Shown: positions 23,432-31,864, numbered from the stretch's first letter. The stretch is 34,213 nt of DNA from Scytonema tolypothrichoides VB-61278 (GCF_000828085.3 NZ_JXCA02000019.1:503606-537818), one strand, 5' to 3'. Numbers and translations: made by a program. Notes: generated from the sequence alone by a model not told the origin.

Positions 23432-25354
23432 ATGACCATGCACACTTGTATTGAATTCCAAGACGCTTATGATGTGATCGTCGTTGGTGCAGGTCACTCT
23501 GGTTGTGAAGCCGCCCTTGCTACTGCACGCCTCGGCTGTCGAACCTTGCTGTTGACACTTAATTTGGATAAAATTGCTTGGCAACCCTGTAACCCAGCAG
23601 TGGGTGGTCCAGCTAAATCCCAGTTGACTCACGAGGTGGATGCACTCGGCGGAGAAATTGGCAAGATGGCGGATAGAACTTATTTGCAAAAGCGGATTCT
23701 CAACTCTTCGCGAGGACCTGCTGTTTGGGCATTGCGTGCTCAAACAGATAAAAGAGAATACGCAGCGGTAATGAAAGCTATTGTCGAGAACCAAGACAAC
23801 TTAATCATCCGCGAAGGAATGGTCACAGATTTGGTGTTGGGCGCAAACGATGAAGTCGTCGGCGTTCAAACATATTTTGGTGTGGCGTTTGAGTGCAAAG
23901 CAGTCATCTTGACAACGGGGACGTTCTTGGGAGGACGGATTTGGGTTGGTAACAAGTCGATGGAGGCGGGACGCGCTGGAGAATTTGCTGCTGTCGGTTT
24001 GACGGAAACTCTCAATCGCTTGGGGTTTGAAACAGGAAGACTGAAAACAGGAACCCCCGCACGGGTAGACAAGCGGTCTGTTGACTACAGTCAGATGACT
24101 CCACAGCCAGGGGATGAAGATGTCCGTTGGTTTAGCTTTGACCCAGAGGTTTGGGTAGAACGGGAACAACTTCCTTGTCATATTACCCGCACGACACCGG
24201 AAACTCATCGCCTGATTCGGGAAAATCTCCAACTTTCACCAGTTTATGGCGGATGGGTGGATGCTAAAGGACCACGTTATTGTCCCAGTATAGAAGATAA
24301 AATAGTCCGCTTTGCTGATAAGGAAAGCCACCAAATTTTTATTGAACCTGAAGGAAGAGATATTCCTGAACTTTATATTCAAGGGTTTTCTACAGGGTTA
24401 CCGGAAAATTTGCAACTGCACATGTTACGGAGTCTGACTGGGTTGGAAAAGTGCGTTATGCTCCGCCCAGCTTATGCAGTTGAGTATGATTATTTACCTG
24501 CAACTCAGTGTTATCCTACGCTGATGACGAAAAAGGTAGAAGGGCTATTCTGCGCTGGACAAATTAACGGCACAACAGGATACGAAGAAGCAGCAGCTCA
24601 AGGGCTTGTTGCAGGAATTAATGCTGCTCGCTTTGCTCGCGGTCAAGAAATGATTGTTTTTGCCCGTGAGCAAAGTTACATCGGTACATTGGTTGATGAC
24701 TTGTGTACGAAAGACTTACGGGAACCTTACCGTATGCTCACGAGCAGGTCTGAATATAGATTGATACTTCGTTCCGATAATTCTGATCAGCGCTTGACAC
24801 CATTAGGACGGGAAATCGGCTTAATTGATGACCGACGTTGGGAACTTTTTACTCGCAAGCAAGAAAAGATTGCAGGGGAAAAAGAACGGTTGTATGGGAC
24901 ACGGGTGAAGGAACATGATGAAATTGGACGGGCGATCGCCCAAACCACCCAACAAGCAATCAAAGGCTCAATTACCTTAGCTGACTTGTTACGGCGTCCG
25001 GGATTTCATTACGTAGATCTCAACACATACGGACTGGGAAACCCCAATCTTGAACGTGCCGAAAAAGAAGGTGCTGAAATTGACATCAAGTATTCTGGCT
25101 ACCTACAAAGACAACAAAATCAAATTGACCAAATTGCCCGTCAAGCACACCGCCAGTTACCAGCAGACTTAAACTACGAAGCGATTGAGACTCTTTCTAA
25201 AGAAGCGCGGGAAAAACTGAGCAAGGTGAAACCATTGACAATAGGGCAAGCAGCTCGTATTGGTGGAGTGAATCCAGCGGATGTCAATGCTTTATTAATT
25301 TATCTAGAATTGCATAAAACGAAGTCTCCAAAGGAATTTTCAGTCTTGGCTTGA
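23432..25354 (+). CDS. mnmG: tRNA uridine-5-carboxymethylaminomethyl modification enzyme MnmG
   Basis: 640 residues. This FAD protein, together with MnmE, installs the (carboxymethyl)aminomethyl group on wobble U34 of tRNAs. The N-terminal dinucleotide-binding motif [14 protein letters not shown] begins at about 17. The signatures [11 protein letters not shown] and [12 protein letters not shown] are present. The C-terminal helical region (about 550-635, ending near [10 protein letters not shown]) is complete and ends with the MnmG-typical '[18 protein letters not shown]'. Length matches the family. The start at 23432 gives a short [11 protein letters not shown] leader; the next Met, two codons later, is an equal option. 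Confidence 0.95.
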   Translation: MTMHTCIEFQDAYDVIVVGAGHSGCEAALATARLGCRTLLLTLNLDKIAWQPCNPAVGGPAKSQLTHEVDALGGEIGKMADRTYLQKRILNSSRGPAVWALRAQTDKREYAAVMKAIVENQDNLIIREGMVTDLVLGANDEVVGVQTYFGVAFECKAVILTTGTFLGGRIWVGNKSMEAGRAGEFAAVGLTETLNRLGFETGRLKTGTPARVDKRSVDYSQMTPQPGDEDVRWFSFDPEVWVEREQLPCHITRTTPETHRLIRENLQLSPVYGGWVDAKGPRYCPSIEDKIVRFADKESHQIFIEPEGRDIPELYIQGFSTGLPENLQLHMLRSLTGLEKCVMLRPAYAVEYDYLPATQCYPTLMTKKVEGLFCAGQINGTTGYEEAAAQGLVAGINAARFARGQEMIVFAREQSYIGTLVDDLCTKDLREPYRMLTSRSEYRLILRSDNSDQRLTPLGREIGLIDDRRWELFTRKQEKIAGEKERLYGTRVKEHDEIGRAIAQTTQQAIKGSITLADLLRRPGFHYVDLNTYGLGNPNLERAEKEGAEIDIKYSGYLQRQQNQIDQIARQAHRQLPADLNYEAIETLSKEAREKLSKVKPLTIGQAARIGGVNPADVNALLIYLELHKTKSPKEFSVLA

Positions 25355-25384
25355 AAACAATTCCAAAAGAGCGAGTATAGTAAA

Positions 25385-25532
25385 CAGTGAACAGTGAACA
25401 GTGAAGGAGTCAGGAGTCGGAAGTCGGAAGTCGGAAAACTAAATTCTTTATTTCTTCCTTCTGAATCAAGAATTGCACCAATTGCTGAATTCTTCTTCAA
25501 ACTGATAACTGATAACCGATAACTGATAACTG
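25385..25532. repeat. Mixed short tandem repeats
   Basis: Three CAGTGAA units (25385-25405), then GGAGTC/AAGTCGG heptamer-like units (to about 25434). After an ordinary stretch come AACTGATAACTGATAACCGA-type units (25500-25532). The same AACTGATAACTGTTAA motif recurs at 26528-26548 and about 30060-30085. STRR-like debris between mnmG and the next gene. Confidence 0.75.
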
Positions 25533-25608
25533 TTTTAACTAAGGTTTTTATTCGCGGGCAGAGGGGGAACAATATTTATCTTGCTAGGAGTTAGTAGTCA
25601 AGAACGCC

Positions 25609-26124
25609 ATGTCACAAAACGCCAATACCTATTTCATTCTTCCAGAAGCATCCGAGGAATTCATTGTTAACGAACCCTGGGCGATAGAAACCTATGCCGA
25701 TGGCTTGATGGATGAACTCTTCGCTGATATTAATCTCATTTTGGATCGTTCTGATCGCTTATCTTCCCAAACAGCATTACCTCAAGAGAACATTCCTCAA
25801 GTAACAACGGTTACAACACCGCCAGTTGTCATCCCAGAAACACAAATCAGCCTTGTACCATCCGGGAAGCAACCTAGAAATAATCCATTGAGTCCAGTTG
25901 GAGTCGGGACTTCAGGAGTTCCCAAATTAATAAAGAAACGAGTCAAAAAATCAAAACGCAGAAAAGCCATAGCGGTTTTGATGGGAGTCACCGCAGGGTT
26001 AGCCGCTGCTTGCATTGTTGGGGTAGCAAACTCTGGGCTGTTCAATCGTCTAGTTGTCATAAAATCATTCCAGCAAAGCCTACTGCAGCCGCATGTCGAG
26101 AAGTGCGTACAGTTAGCGGATTGA
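25609..26124 (+). CDS. Hypothetical single-pass membrane protein, probably C-terminally broken
   Basis: 171 residues. An acidic N-terminus (ETYADGLMDELFADINLILD) and a Pro/Thr/Val-rich linker precede a basic stop-transfer (KKRVKKSKRRK, about 108-121). One membrane helix follows (IAVLMGVTAGLAAACIVGVAN, about 123-143). In cyanobacteria proteins of this layout usually have a longer periplasmic tail. Here only ~25 residues follow, with an unconvincing sequence (FQQSLLQPHVEKCVQ). The perfect CRISPR-type repeat at 26190 lies 66 bp after the stop. Loss of the normal 3' end by frameshift or rearrangement is plausible but inferred. No function recognised. Confidence 0.6.
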   Translation: MSQNANTYFILPEASEEFIVNEPWAIETYADGLMDELFADINLILDRSDRLSSQTALPQENIPQVTTVTTPPVVIPETQISLVPSGKQPRNNPLSPVGVGTSGVPKLIKKRVKKSKRRKAIAVLMGVTAGLAAACIVGVANSGLFNRLVVIKSFQQSLLQPHVEKCVQLAD

Positions 26125-26189
26125 TTAGTGCCCACCCGAGGTTGGATTCGCCTGAGTTTCCTCCAAAGGTGAAGGCTGCTAGACGAACT

Positions 26190-26225
26190 CCCTACCGATT
26201 GGGTTAAATCGGATTAGTTGGAAAC
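26190..26225 (+). CRISPR. Solitary CRISPR repeat, perfect copy
   Basis: All 36 bases match the repeat of the array at 31096-31864: CCCTACCGATTGGGTTAAAT, then CGGATTAGTTGGAAAC. No second copy lies within several hundred bases on either side. The nearest repeats are 4.8 kb away in the same orientation. Confidence 0.97.
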
Positions 26226-26547
26226 GTTTAGTTGCGGCCAATGAGATTGTGTTGGTTTATATTGCGTTTCTGGTGTTGCGTGCAATACACGGCTCTCCGT
26301 GAAAGTGCATGCACTTTCACATTATTTGTGGTAGTGTATGTGATTCAAATGAGAACCCGTGACTCTGTTTGTTGGCGGGCGATCGCCTCGTGTCTATCAC
26401 CTCAGTTCTCAAACTTTCTTTTGATCTGAGATTAAGCAATATTTCGTCAACAGCATTAGGGACGAAACCCACCATCTACGGGCATTTGTTGGGTTTCCCC
26501 ACGGTAAGCCCAACCTACAAAAATCCTTAACTGTTAACTGATAACTG
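26226..26547. other. Intergenic stretch with a 22-bp perfect palindrome
   Basis: After the solitary repeat there is no convincing gene up to the TPR gene. GTGAAAGTGCA and its reverse complement TGCACTTTCAC form a perfect palindrome at 26299-26320 (possible operator or hairpin). A GGGCGATCGCC site lies near 26380. AACTGTTAACTGATAACTGTT repeat debris is next to the TPR gene's stop. Confidence 0.6.
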
Positions 26548-27486
26548 TTAAAGAAGAGCAATTTCTGATAAAAATAGAAGTTCCTGCCGTAAATTCTTCA
26601 ATAAATCTAAAGTTTTTTCATATAAGGTGATTTCTCCGAAGTTTGCAAAGTATTTAACCGCCTTTTGTAAGTCCGGTATTGCAGCCTGTTCATGACCAAG
26701 CTGATGATAGGCTATACCCCGGTTAAAATAAGCATGAGCATCGGTTGGGTGCAGCTTCAGTGCTTCAGTAAAATCCTGAATGGCACTTTTGTTATCTCCA
26801 CTTCTGCCAGCAATGCAACCTCGGTTAAAGTACGCCCTATAGTCGTGAGGATTGAGACGAATTGCTAGAGAGAAGTCGTGCTTAGCTGCTTGTAAATCTT
26901 GCAACTGGAAACGAGATATGCCTCTGTCATTGTAAATATCCGCAAGTAGAGGGCTAGGGTAGGGAGAAATTTGACTTAGGGCTGAGTTATAGTTTGCTAT
27001 TGCTTGTTGGTGATTGCCCAACATAGCATTCGCAATTCCTCGGTTATAGTATGCTTGGAAGTCATAGGGTTTGAGTGAGATCGCTTGAGTATTATCAGCG
27101 ATCGCCGCCAGATAATTTCCCTGTCTGTAATAAGCAAGTCCCCGGTTCACATAAGCCTCAGCACTGTCAGGTGCATTTTTTATCGCCTGGTTGCAATCTG
27201 TTACCGCCTTCTGATAATCTTCTAATTGAAGATAAGCGAAACATCGATTACTATAAGCAGCAGCAAAACTGCTCTGGTGCTCAATTGCTTGAGTGAAATC
27301 TTTGATAGCTTCCTGATAGTTGTCGTTCAGGACATTTTTGACTCCCATCTTAAAGAAGTCATCTGATGTGACTTGAGTCCTGGCTGTAGCTGACAAGTGT
27401 ATTGGTGAAATCAGCAACAAATAAGCAAGTGCCACAGCAACACCAAAGTCAAGCATGAATCGAAAACAGCGATTCAAGCGATTCAT
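26548..27486 (-). CDS. TPR-repeat protein
   Basis: 312 residues. An N-terminal hydrophobic segment (MLDFGVAVALAYLLLISPIHL, about 11-31) acts as signal or anchor, so the rest should face the periplasm or thylakoid lumen. About seven tetratricopeptide repeats follow, marked by repeated 'AYxNRGxAxxxLGNxQxAIxDxxxAI' patterns (YSNRCFAYLQLEDYQKAVTD, AYVNRGLAYYRQGNYLAAIA, and so on). TPRs form a scaffold for protein partners, which are not identifiable here. The gene lies 99 bp downstream of petJ on the same strand. Co-transcription is possible, and a link to electron-transfer proteins would be speculative. Confidence 0.88.
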   Translation of the reverse strand: MNRLNRCFRFMLDFGVAVALAYLLLISPIHLSATARTQVTSDDFFKMGVKNVLNDNYQEAIKDFTQAIEHQSSFAAAYSNRCFAYLQLEDYQKAVTDCNQAIKNAPDSAEAYVNRGLAYYRQGNYLAAIADNTQAISLKPYDFQAYYNRGIANAMLGNHQQAIANYNSALSQISPYPSPLLADIYNDRGISRFQLQDLQAAKHDFSLAIRLNPHDYRAYFNRGCIAGRSGDNKSAIQDFTEALKLHPTDAHAYFNRGIAYHQLGHEQAAIPDLQKAVKYFANFGEITLYEKTLDLLKNLRQELLFLSEIALL

Positions 27487-27585
27487 AAGAATATCTCACA
27501 TTGCTAGCAGAACAAAAATAGTAGGTAAGGCAAATGCCCTACCTATCAAGCTGATACACGTACGTATAGAAATCAGTATTTCTTT

Positions 27586-27921
27586 TTACTTCCAGCCTTT
27601 ATCAGCTTGTCCGATCACGTATGCTGCTACATCTTCAATTTGCTCGGGTTTCAAACGACCTTTGAAGGCGGGCATGGCACCTTTACCTTTTGTCACTTGG
27701 CTGATAATAGCTTCTTCTGAGTACATCCCATACTTTTCCAAAGCCTCTTTTTTTAGGCTTTTGGCAGCGTTAACTAGGTTCTTCCCACCCGCATGACACT
27801 GAGCGCAATTGGCACTGAAGAGTTTACCACCCTTAGCAGCGTCTGCTGCAAAAGCTGGAGGATTGAAGGCAAAGGTAAAAATTACCATGACCAACAACAA
27901 TACTGAAAAAATCTTTTTCAT
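27586..27921 (-). CDS. petJ: Cytochrome c6 (c553)
   Basis: 111 residues: a signal peptide of about 25 ([20 protein letters not shown], cleavage after AFA) and a mature chain of about 86, the usual size. The heme motif CAQCH is at 39-43 and the axial Met83 lies in KGAMPAFKG. The C-terminus [16 protein letters not shown] is typical. This soluble lumenal carrier passes electrons from cytochrome b6f to photosystem I or the oxidase, replacing plastocyanin under copper limitation. GGGAG lies shortly upstream of the ATG as ribosome binding site. Confidence 0.96.
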   Translation of the reverse strand: MKKIFSVLLLVMVIFTFAFNPPAFAADAAKGGKLFSANCAQCHAGGKNLVNAAKSLKKEALEKYGMYSEEAIISQVTKGKGAMPAFKGRLKPEQIEDVAAYVIGQADKGWK

Positions 27922-28070
27922 CCCGTGTTCTCCCGAGAATTGGCATATTCGTTAAGAATCACCATAATTCTGATGTTTCCAGCACTTGTTGTCAAAAGAC
28001 AGGCTGTCAAACTTAGTTACTACAAAATGACTGTCAACATCGAAAAAATTCACGAAAATTTAACTCGATT

Positions 28071-28733
28071 TCAAGATGCAATGATGAAACTGTCTCTTCG
28101 GTGAAAGTCAGCCTCAGTTCCTTGATGAGTTAACGCCCAGTAAGACACTTCACCGTTTCTATGTTTAATGACGGTGGTGATGGCAATTTCAAGGGCTTGC
28201 TCTGCTGCAATGATTTTATCTAAATTGACATCCAACCCAAGTGTGAAACCATCCGATAGATACTGAACATGAAACGGGAGTATTGTAAAAGCTATTTCCT
28301 CTTGCATCCCTTGACGGTATCCATCAAAGCGATAGACATTCCAGTGTCCAGCGGGGGAGAGGTTGAATTCCCAATACCTATCAGAATTCTTGATACCAAG
28401 GAAGAACTCGAAGCAGGTGTCTTTCCAGAGTTCGTGTTTTCGTGCTGGTGTGTCTGATGGTGTAGCAATTGCAATTTCTTTTAAATCGCCGAGAAGCGCG
28501 TAGTGGATGGTGAATTGATTTGCTTGTCGGGCAATATTGCCTGTAATCTTTAAATTAGGTATTGGTTCATACCAAGTTGTGTTCAAAACCTCACCCCTGC
28601 TTCTCTCTTTATTAATCAAAACCTCACCCCTGCCCCTCTCCTTATTAAGGAGAGGGGTGTCCGTAAGGATCGGGTGAGGTAATAACTGAGTATCAGCAGA
28701 AGGGAAGGGTTGCAGAGAAAACGTCTGGTTCAT
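28071..28733 (-). CDS. DOMON-like domain protein with in-frame repeat insert
   Basis: 220 residues with a DOMON-like beta-sandwich (about 53-218), marked by LWKDTCFEFFLGIKNSDRYWEFNLSPAGHWNVYRFDGYR as in cyanobacterial 'DOMON-like' proteins; such folds bind heme or sugars. Residues about 19-51 (HPILTDTPLLN, KERGRGEV, INKERSRGEV) come from an interspersed repeat and are unlikely to be native. The start overlaps the stop of the phosphotransferase-like gene upstream (ATGA, 4 bp), so the two are translationally coupled. The domain plus a sugar-kinase-like partner suggests carbohydrate handling, by inference. Confidence 0.8.
   Translation of the reverse strand: MNQTFSLQPFPSADTQLLPHPILTDTPLLNKERGRGEVLINKERSRGEVLNTTWYEPIPNLKITGNIARQANQFTIHYALLGDLKEIAIATPSDTPARKHELWKDTCFEFFLGIKNSDRYWEFNLSPAGHWNVYRFDGYRQGMQEEIAFTILPFHVQYLSDGFTLGLDVNLDKIIAAEQALEIAITTVIKHRNGEVSYWALTHQGTEADFHRRDSFIIAS
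28581..28679. repeat. Interspersed repeat inserted in the DOMON-like gene
   Basis: Two 33-bp direct units (28584-28616 and 28617-28649) begin CAAAACCTCACCCCTGC. They are followed by CCTTATTAAGGAGAGGGGTG and GGATCGGGTGAGGT. This 'ACCTCACCC...CCTTAATAAGGAGAGG' pattern is a common intergenic repeat, here lying wholly inside an ORF in a multiple of three. Confidence 0.8.
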
Positions 28734-29926
28734 CTCAAATCCTGAATGATATTGCCAATCGTTACTTCCTGAGATTCGATGCTTTGGGTGAGTTGAAACT
28801 GGACAAGCGCCCTCGCAAGGTTGTGTTCTGAATGCTTCACCTTGAAGTAGACGTTTCCTGCTAAATAGTCAGTAAAGAATCTCAGTCCCAACTCAAACGC
28901 AATCAGACGGATTGCATCGTATATGTAAGCATAGTCATTATCGGTGAGAAACGCCTTTGCCACAGAGAGATAGCCCTGTAGAATTCCCTGACACAAATCA
29001 GTATCGAAAGAGACGCTTTCCCACTGCTCAGTTTCTTCTCCAGCCAGATTGCAGCCTGAACGCAGACAATCGCCAATATCGTAATGTACCAGACCAGGCT
29101 TAACAGTGTCGAGGTCTATCACACTCACGGCTTGCCCTGTTGCAGTATCAAACATGACGTTATTGATTTTTGGATCGCCGTGCATGAGGCGCAGTGGTAG
29201 GTTACCTGTGGCTTTGGCATTTTCGAGGACATGTGCCACGTTAGTGCGATCGCTCACAAACTCCAAGCAATACTTTACCTCTGGGGATTCGCGCGGACTA
29301 GTTTTCGCCAAAACTTCCTCGTAGTGCTGAAGATAAAGCGGCGTAATATGGAACCCTTCTAAGGTGTCAACAAGTTTTTCTGGTGACAAGTCGCTGATAA
29401 GATTGTGGAACATGCCCAAGGCATAACCAACTTCTGTGGCGTGAGACTTATCGCGCATCGTGTCGAAAGACTGTGCGCCCTCAATGAAACTGATTGCCCG
29501 CCAGAACGAACCCTCCGGGTATGACCTCCGGTCACGCTGCGCTAACGCAGTCGCTTCAAGCCGGGGAACCCGTCCAACGCGCTGCTCACCGTCAGCATCT
29601 CTCCAGTGATCTTGAGCATCCCTGGTTAACAGTACGCGGGGCACTTCCCAGCGGCGACTGAGAGGAGTCAGTTGTAGCTTTTTATGAATATGATCAGTGA
29701 AGATACGCATATTCTGCATGATGAGTTGGGGCTGACGAAATACCTGTGTGTTGATGCGTTGCAGAACAAAATGTTGTTGCTCTGGAGAATCTAGACTCAC
29801 TAAAAAAGTATCGTTAATATTACCACTTCCCAAGGATTGGACGTCCGTAACCTTCCCTTGTAGAGTGAATTGGTTGGCAATAGCAAAAAGATTGTTTGTA
29901 TTGTGTGTCTTGAGTTCTTCTGTCAT
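28730..29926 (-). CDS. Aminoglycoside-phosphotransferase-like (sugar kinase) protein with in-frame repeat insert
   Basis: 398 residues of the APH/choline-kinase fold, closest in look to N-acetylhexosamine kinase (NahK)-like proteins. Catalytic loop HGDPKINN (249-256; Asp251, Asn256) and metal-binding VIDLDTVKPG (269-278) are intact. The glycine-rich SLGSGNINDTFLV (31-43) is the nucleotide loop. Residues 114-139 (EQRVGRVPRLEATALAQ ... PEG) interrupt what should read continuously DADG-SFWRAISFIEGAQSF. They are encoded by an inserted GC-rich repeat. The gene overlaps the DOMON-like gene by 4 bp. The actual substrate, probably a small sugar, is not certain. Confidence 0.85.
   Translation of the reverse strand: MTEELKTHNTNNLFAIANQFTLQGKVTDVQSLGSGNINDTFLVSLDSPEQQHFVLQRINTQVFRQPQLIMQNMRIFTDHIHKKLQLTPLSRRWEVPRVLLTRDAQDHWRDADGEQRVGRVPRLEATALAQRDRRSYPEGSFWRAISFIEGAQSFDTMRDKSHATEVGYALGMFHNLISDLSPEKLVDTLEGFHITPLYLQHYEEVLAKTSPRESPEVKYCLEFVSDRTNVAHVLENAKATGNLPLRLMHGDPKINNVMFDTATGQAVSVIDLDTVKPGLVHYDIGDCLRSGCNLAGEETEQWESVSFDTDLCQGILQGYLSVAKAFLTDNDYAYIYDAIRLIAFELGLRFFTDYLAGNVYFKVKHSEHNLARALVQFQLTQSIESQEVTIGNIIQDLR
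29510..29587. repeat. 78-bp GC-rich repeat inserted in the phosphotransferase-like gene
   Basis: On the minus strand the insert reads GAGCAGCGCGTTGGACGGGT, then CCCCGGCTTGAAGCGACTGC, and ends CATACCCGGAGGGT. It is exactly 26 codons. A GGT codon closes both sides of the junction (GACGGT | ... GAGGGT). Similar units occur in the 7625-7775 element. Confidence 0.8.
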
Positions 29927-30220
29927 CTTAGTCTTTAACCTGCGCGACTCCCCACGTCATTGCACGAGGCAATACGAGATATCGTAACTTAACTCATCTC
30001 ACTATTAAATGACTCCCTCCCCATCGTAGCGCCCCTCTGGAGCCAGATGTGCCGATAACCAAATAACTGATAGCAAATAACTGTTAAAAGGAATGGGGTT
30101 TCGCATCAGAACTCATGAGTGGTAAAAAGTCAATACTCATGACCAATAACTAATGATTAAAGAAGCGATTATCAAGGGTTTTTTGAAATACGTTATTGAT
30201 CTAAAATCAGATTAACAGGT

Positions 30221-30652
30221 GTGCGAGGAAAAATGTTAGCCAAAGACCGATTCTACAAAGCAGTCAAAAAAGGTCTTGAGAAAGAACAGTGGGTGATCAC
30301 ACATGACCCTTTGAGAATTTCGTTTACTGAGGAAGATGAAGTTAGAGGTGATTTGCTTGCAGAACGGATGTTAGTAGCTGCAAAAATGGGAGAAAAGATT
30401 GCAGTACAAGTCAAAAGTTTTTTGAGTGACTCAGCATTTTTTGATTTCCATGTTGCCCTGGGTCAATATTTTAATTACCGTTTAATTTTAGAATTAAATG
30501 AAAAAGAACACACCTTATATTTAGGAGTACCAATCGCCGCTTATGAGTCATTTTTTCAACGTGATTTACCCAAAGCGTCAGTGAAGAAATATCAAGTCAA
30601 GCTGATTGTATACGACCCAGTGGATGAGGTAATAGTCAAATGGAAAAATTAG
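30221..30652 (+). CDS. xisH: XisH family protein
   Basis: 143 residues matching XisH, first described as a factor controlling excision of the fdxN element during heterocyst differentiation in Anabaena. The protein has an endonuclease-like (PD-(D/E)XK) fold. Visible: THDPLRISF (23-31), DLLAERMLVAA with Asp40, IAVQVKSFLSDS with Lys61, and ALGQYFNYR. Most family members have IAVE(I/V)KSF; here the Glu is Gln59, which may abolish nuclease activity. GAGGA lies just upstream of ATG 30221. Next comes xisI, whose start overlaps by 13 bp. No fdxN element is visible, so the role here is not settled. Confidence 0.93.
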   Translation: MRGKMLAKDRFYKAVKKGLEKEQWVITHDPLRISFTEEDEVRGDLLAERMLVAAKMGEKIAVQVKSFLSDSAFFDFHVALGQYFNYRLILELNEKEHTLYLGVPIAAYESFFQRDLPKASVKKYQVKLIVYDPVDEVIVKWKN

Positions 30653-30975
30653 AATTTTATCGTCAGTGTATCCAAGAACTCTTGAGAGAATACAGCAAAA
30701 GTACACCGAGTAATGACGAAATTGAGGTGCAAACAATTTTTGATACAGAACAAGATCATTATCAAATTGTTGATTTAGGATGGGACAAACATCGCCGCAT
30801 CTACTATTGCGTCATGCATTTGGACATTAAAGACGGTAAAATCTGGATTCAACGCAACCAGACTGATAAGTTGATTGCTGATGAATTGGTAGCAATGGGT
30901 GTGTTAAAGAATGATATCGTGTTGGGTTTACAGCCTGTGTATGTAAGGGAGTATACGGGGTATAGTGTGTCGTAG
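30640..30975 (+). CDS. xisI: XisI family protein
   Basis: 111 residues, the constant partner of XisH. Family hallmarks: MEKLEFYRQCIQELLREYS, FDTEQDHYQIVDLGWDKHRRIYYCVMHLDI and the C-terminal VLGLQPVYVREYTGYSV. The ATG overlaps the last 13 bp of xisH, indicating translational coupling and probably a complex. The pair occurs in many copies per cyanobacterial genome, often beside mobile or toxin-antitoxin genes, so an accessory or defence-type role is as likely as excision control. A CRISPR array begins 71 bp after its stop without an obvious terminator between. Confidence 0.93.
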   Translation: MEKLEFYRQCIQELLREYSKSTPSNDEIEVQTIFDTEQDHYQIVDLGWDKHRRIYYCVMHLDIKDGKIWIQRNQTDKLIADELVAMGVLKNDIVLGLQPVYVREYTGYSVS

Positions 30976-31045
30976 GCGTAATCTATAAAAGGTATTATGC
31001 TGATTCTCGCGATGTATCAGTAGTGTATTTGTGTGCTTCTGCATA

Positions 31046-31864
31046 GATTAGTTGGAAACTTCACAGTTGGTTGTCAGAAAAAGAAGTTGATTTAACCCTA
31101 CCGATTGGGTTAAATCGGATTAGTTGGAAACATTCTGTAATCTGCTTGTGTGTATCGTGATCCCAATCCCCTACCGATTGGGTTAAATCGGATTAGTTGG
31201 AAACCCTGTTATTTGCCAAGTCTACCGTTGACTTTACATCCCTACCGATTGGGTTAAATCGGATTAGTTGGAAACCACAGGAAAAAGTTATGGAAAAAAG
31301 TTAGTTGGTCCCTACCGATTGGGTTAAATCGGATTAGTTGGAAACTTTTTTGAGGTCATTGATCTGATTCTGGTCCATTTCACCCCTACCGATTGGGTTA
31401 AATCGGATTAGTTGGAAACCTCTAGCATCGAATTTAATACCGAAGAAATCACAATGTCCCTACCGATTGGGTTAAATCGGATTAGTTGGAAACAAAGAGT
31501 ATCTCCATCAAATGCTGCCTCTCTCAAAACAGCCCTACCGATTGGGTTAAATCGGATTAGTTGGAAACAACTGATTCGCCTCCCTTTTCTGTCTTTTCTT
31601 CAACCCTACCGATTGGGTTAAATCGGATTAGTTGGAAACACTTTAATTTCAAATTTAGTTTCAAACGCATTTTCAGGAAGTCCCTACCGATTGGGTTAAA
31701 TCGGATTAGTTGGAAACTTCAACTTATTTTAGACTTAGGAGATACCCATGAAACCCTACCGATTGGGTTAAATCGGATTAGTTGGAAACTAGAAGATGTA
31801 GGCGATATCCTCCTCAACTAGATAGGGCCCCTACCGATTGGGTTAAATCGGATTAGTTGGAAAC
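31046..31864 (+). CRISPR. CRISPR array, 11 full repeats plus one partial
   Basis: Eleven identical 36-bp repeats start at 31096, 31169, 31240, 31310, 31384, 31458, 31533, 31604, 31682, 31754 and 31829. The repeat begins CCCTACCGATTGGGTTAAAT and ends CGGATTAGTTGGAAAC; CCGATT/AATCGG is an internal 6-bp stem with loop GGGTTA. A 14-nt repeat tail (GATTAGTTGGAAAC, 31046-31059) precedes the first full copy by a 36-nt spacer. Spacers are 34-42 nt. The repeat's GGAAAC end resembles crRNA 5' handles, which favours plus-strand transcription; the partial copy at the low-coordinate end argues for the reverse. No cas genes lie in the window, so the type is undetermined. Confidence 0.97.

Noticed and set aside
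23393-24232. Minus-strand ORFs opposite mnmG
   Set aside because: Antisense shadows of a well-conserved gene, with no family resemblance of their own.
26010-26207. 65-residue frame over the end of the membrane hypothetical, running into the solitary repeat
   Set aside because: It might be the original tail after a frameshift, but no recognisable motif supports it.
31412-31821. Open frames across the CRISPR array with a repeated LPIGLNRISWK peptide
   Set aside because: The peptide is the translation of the 36-bp repeat; the frames are by-products of a repeat whose length is a multiple of three.
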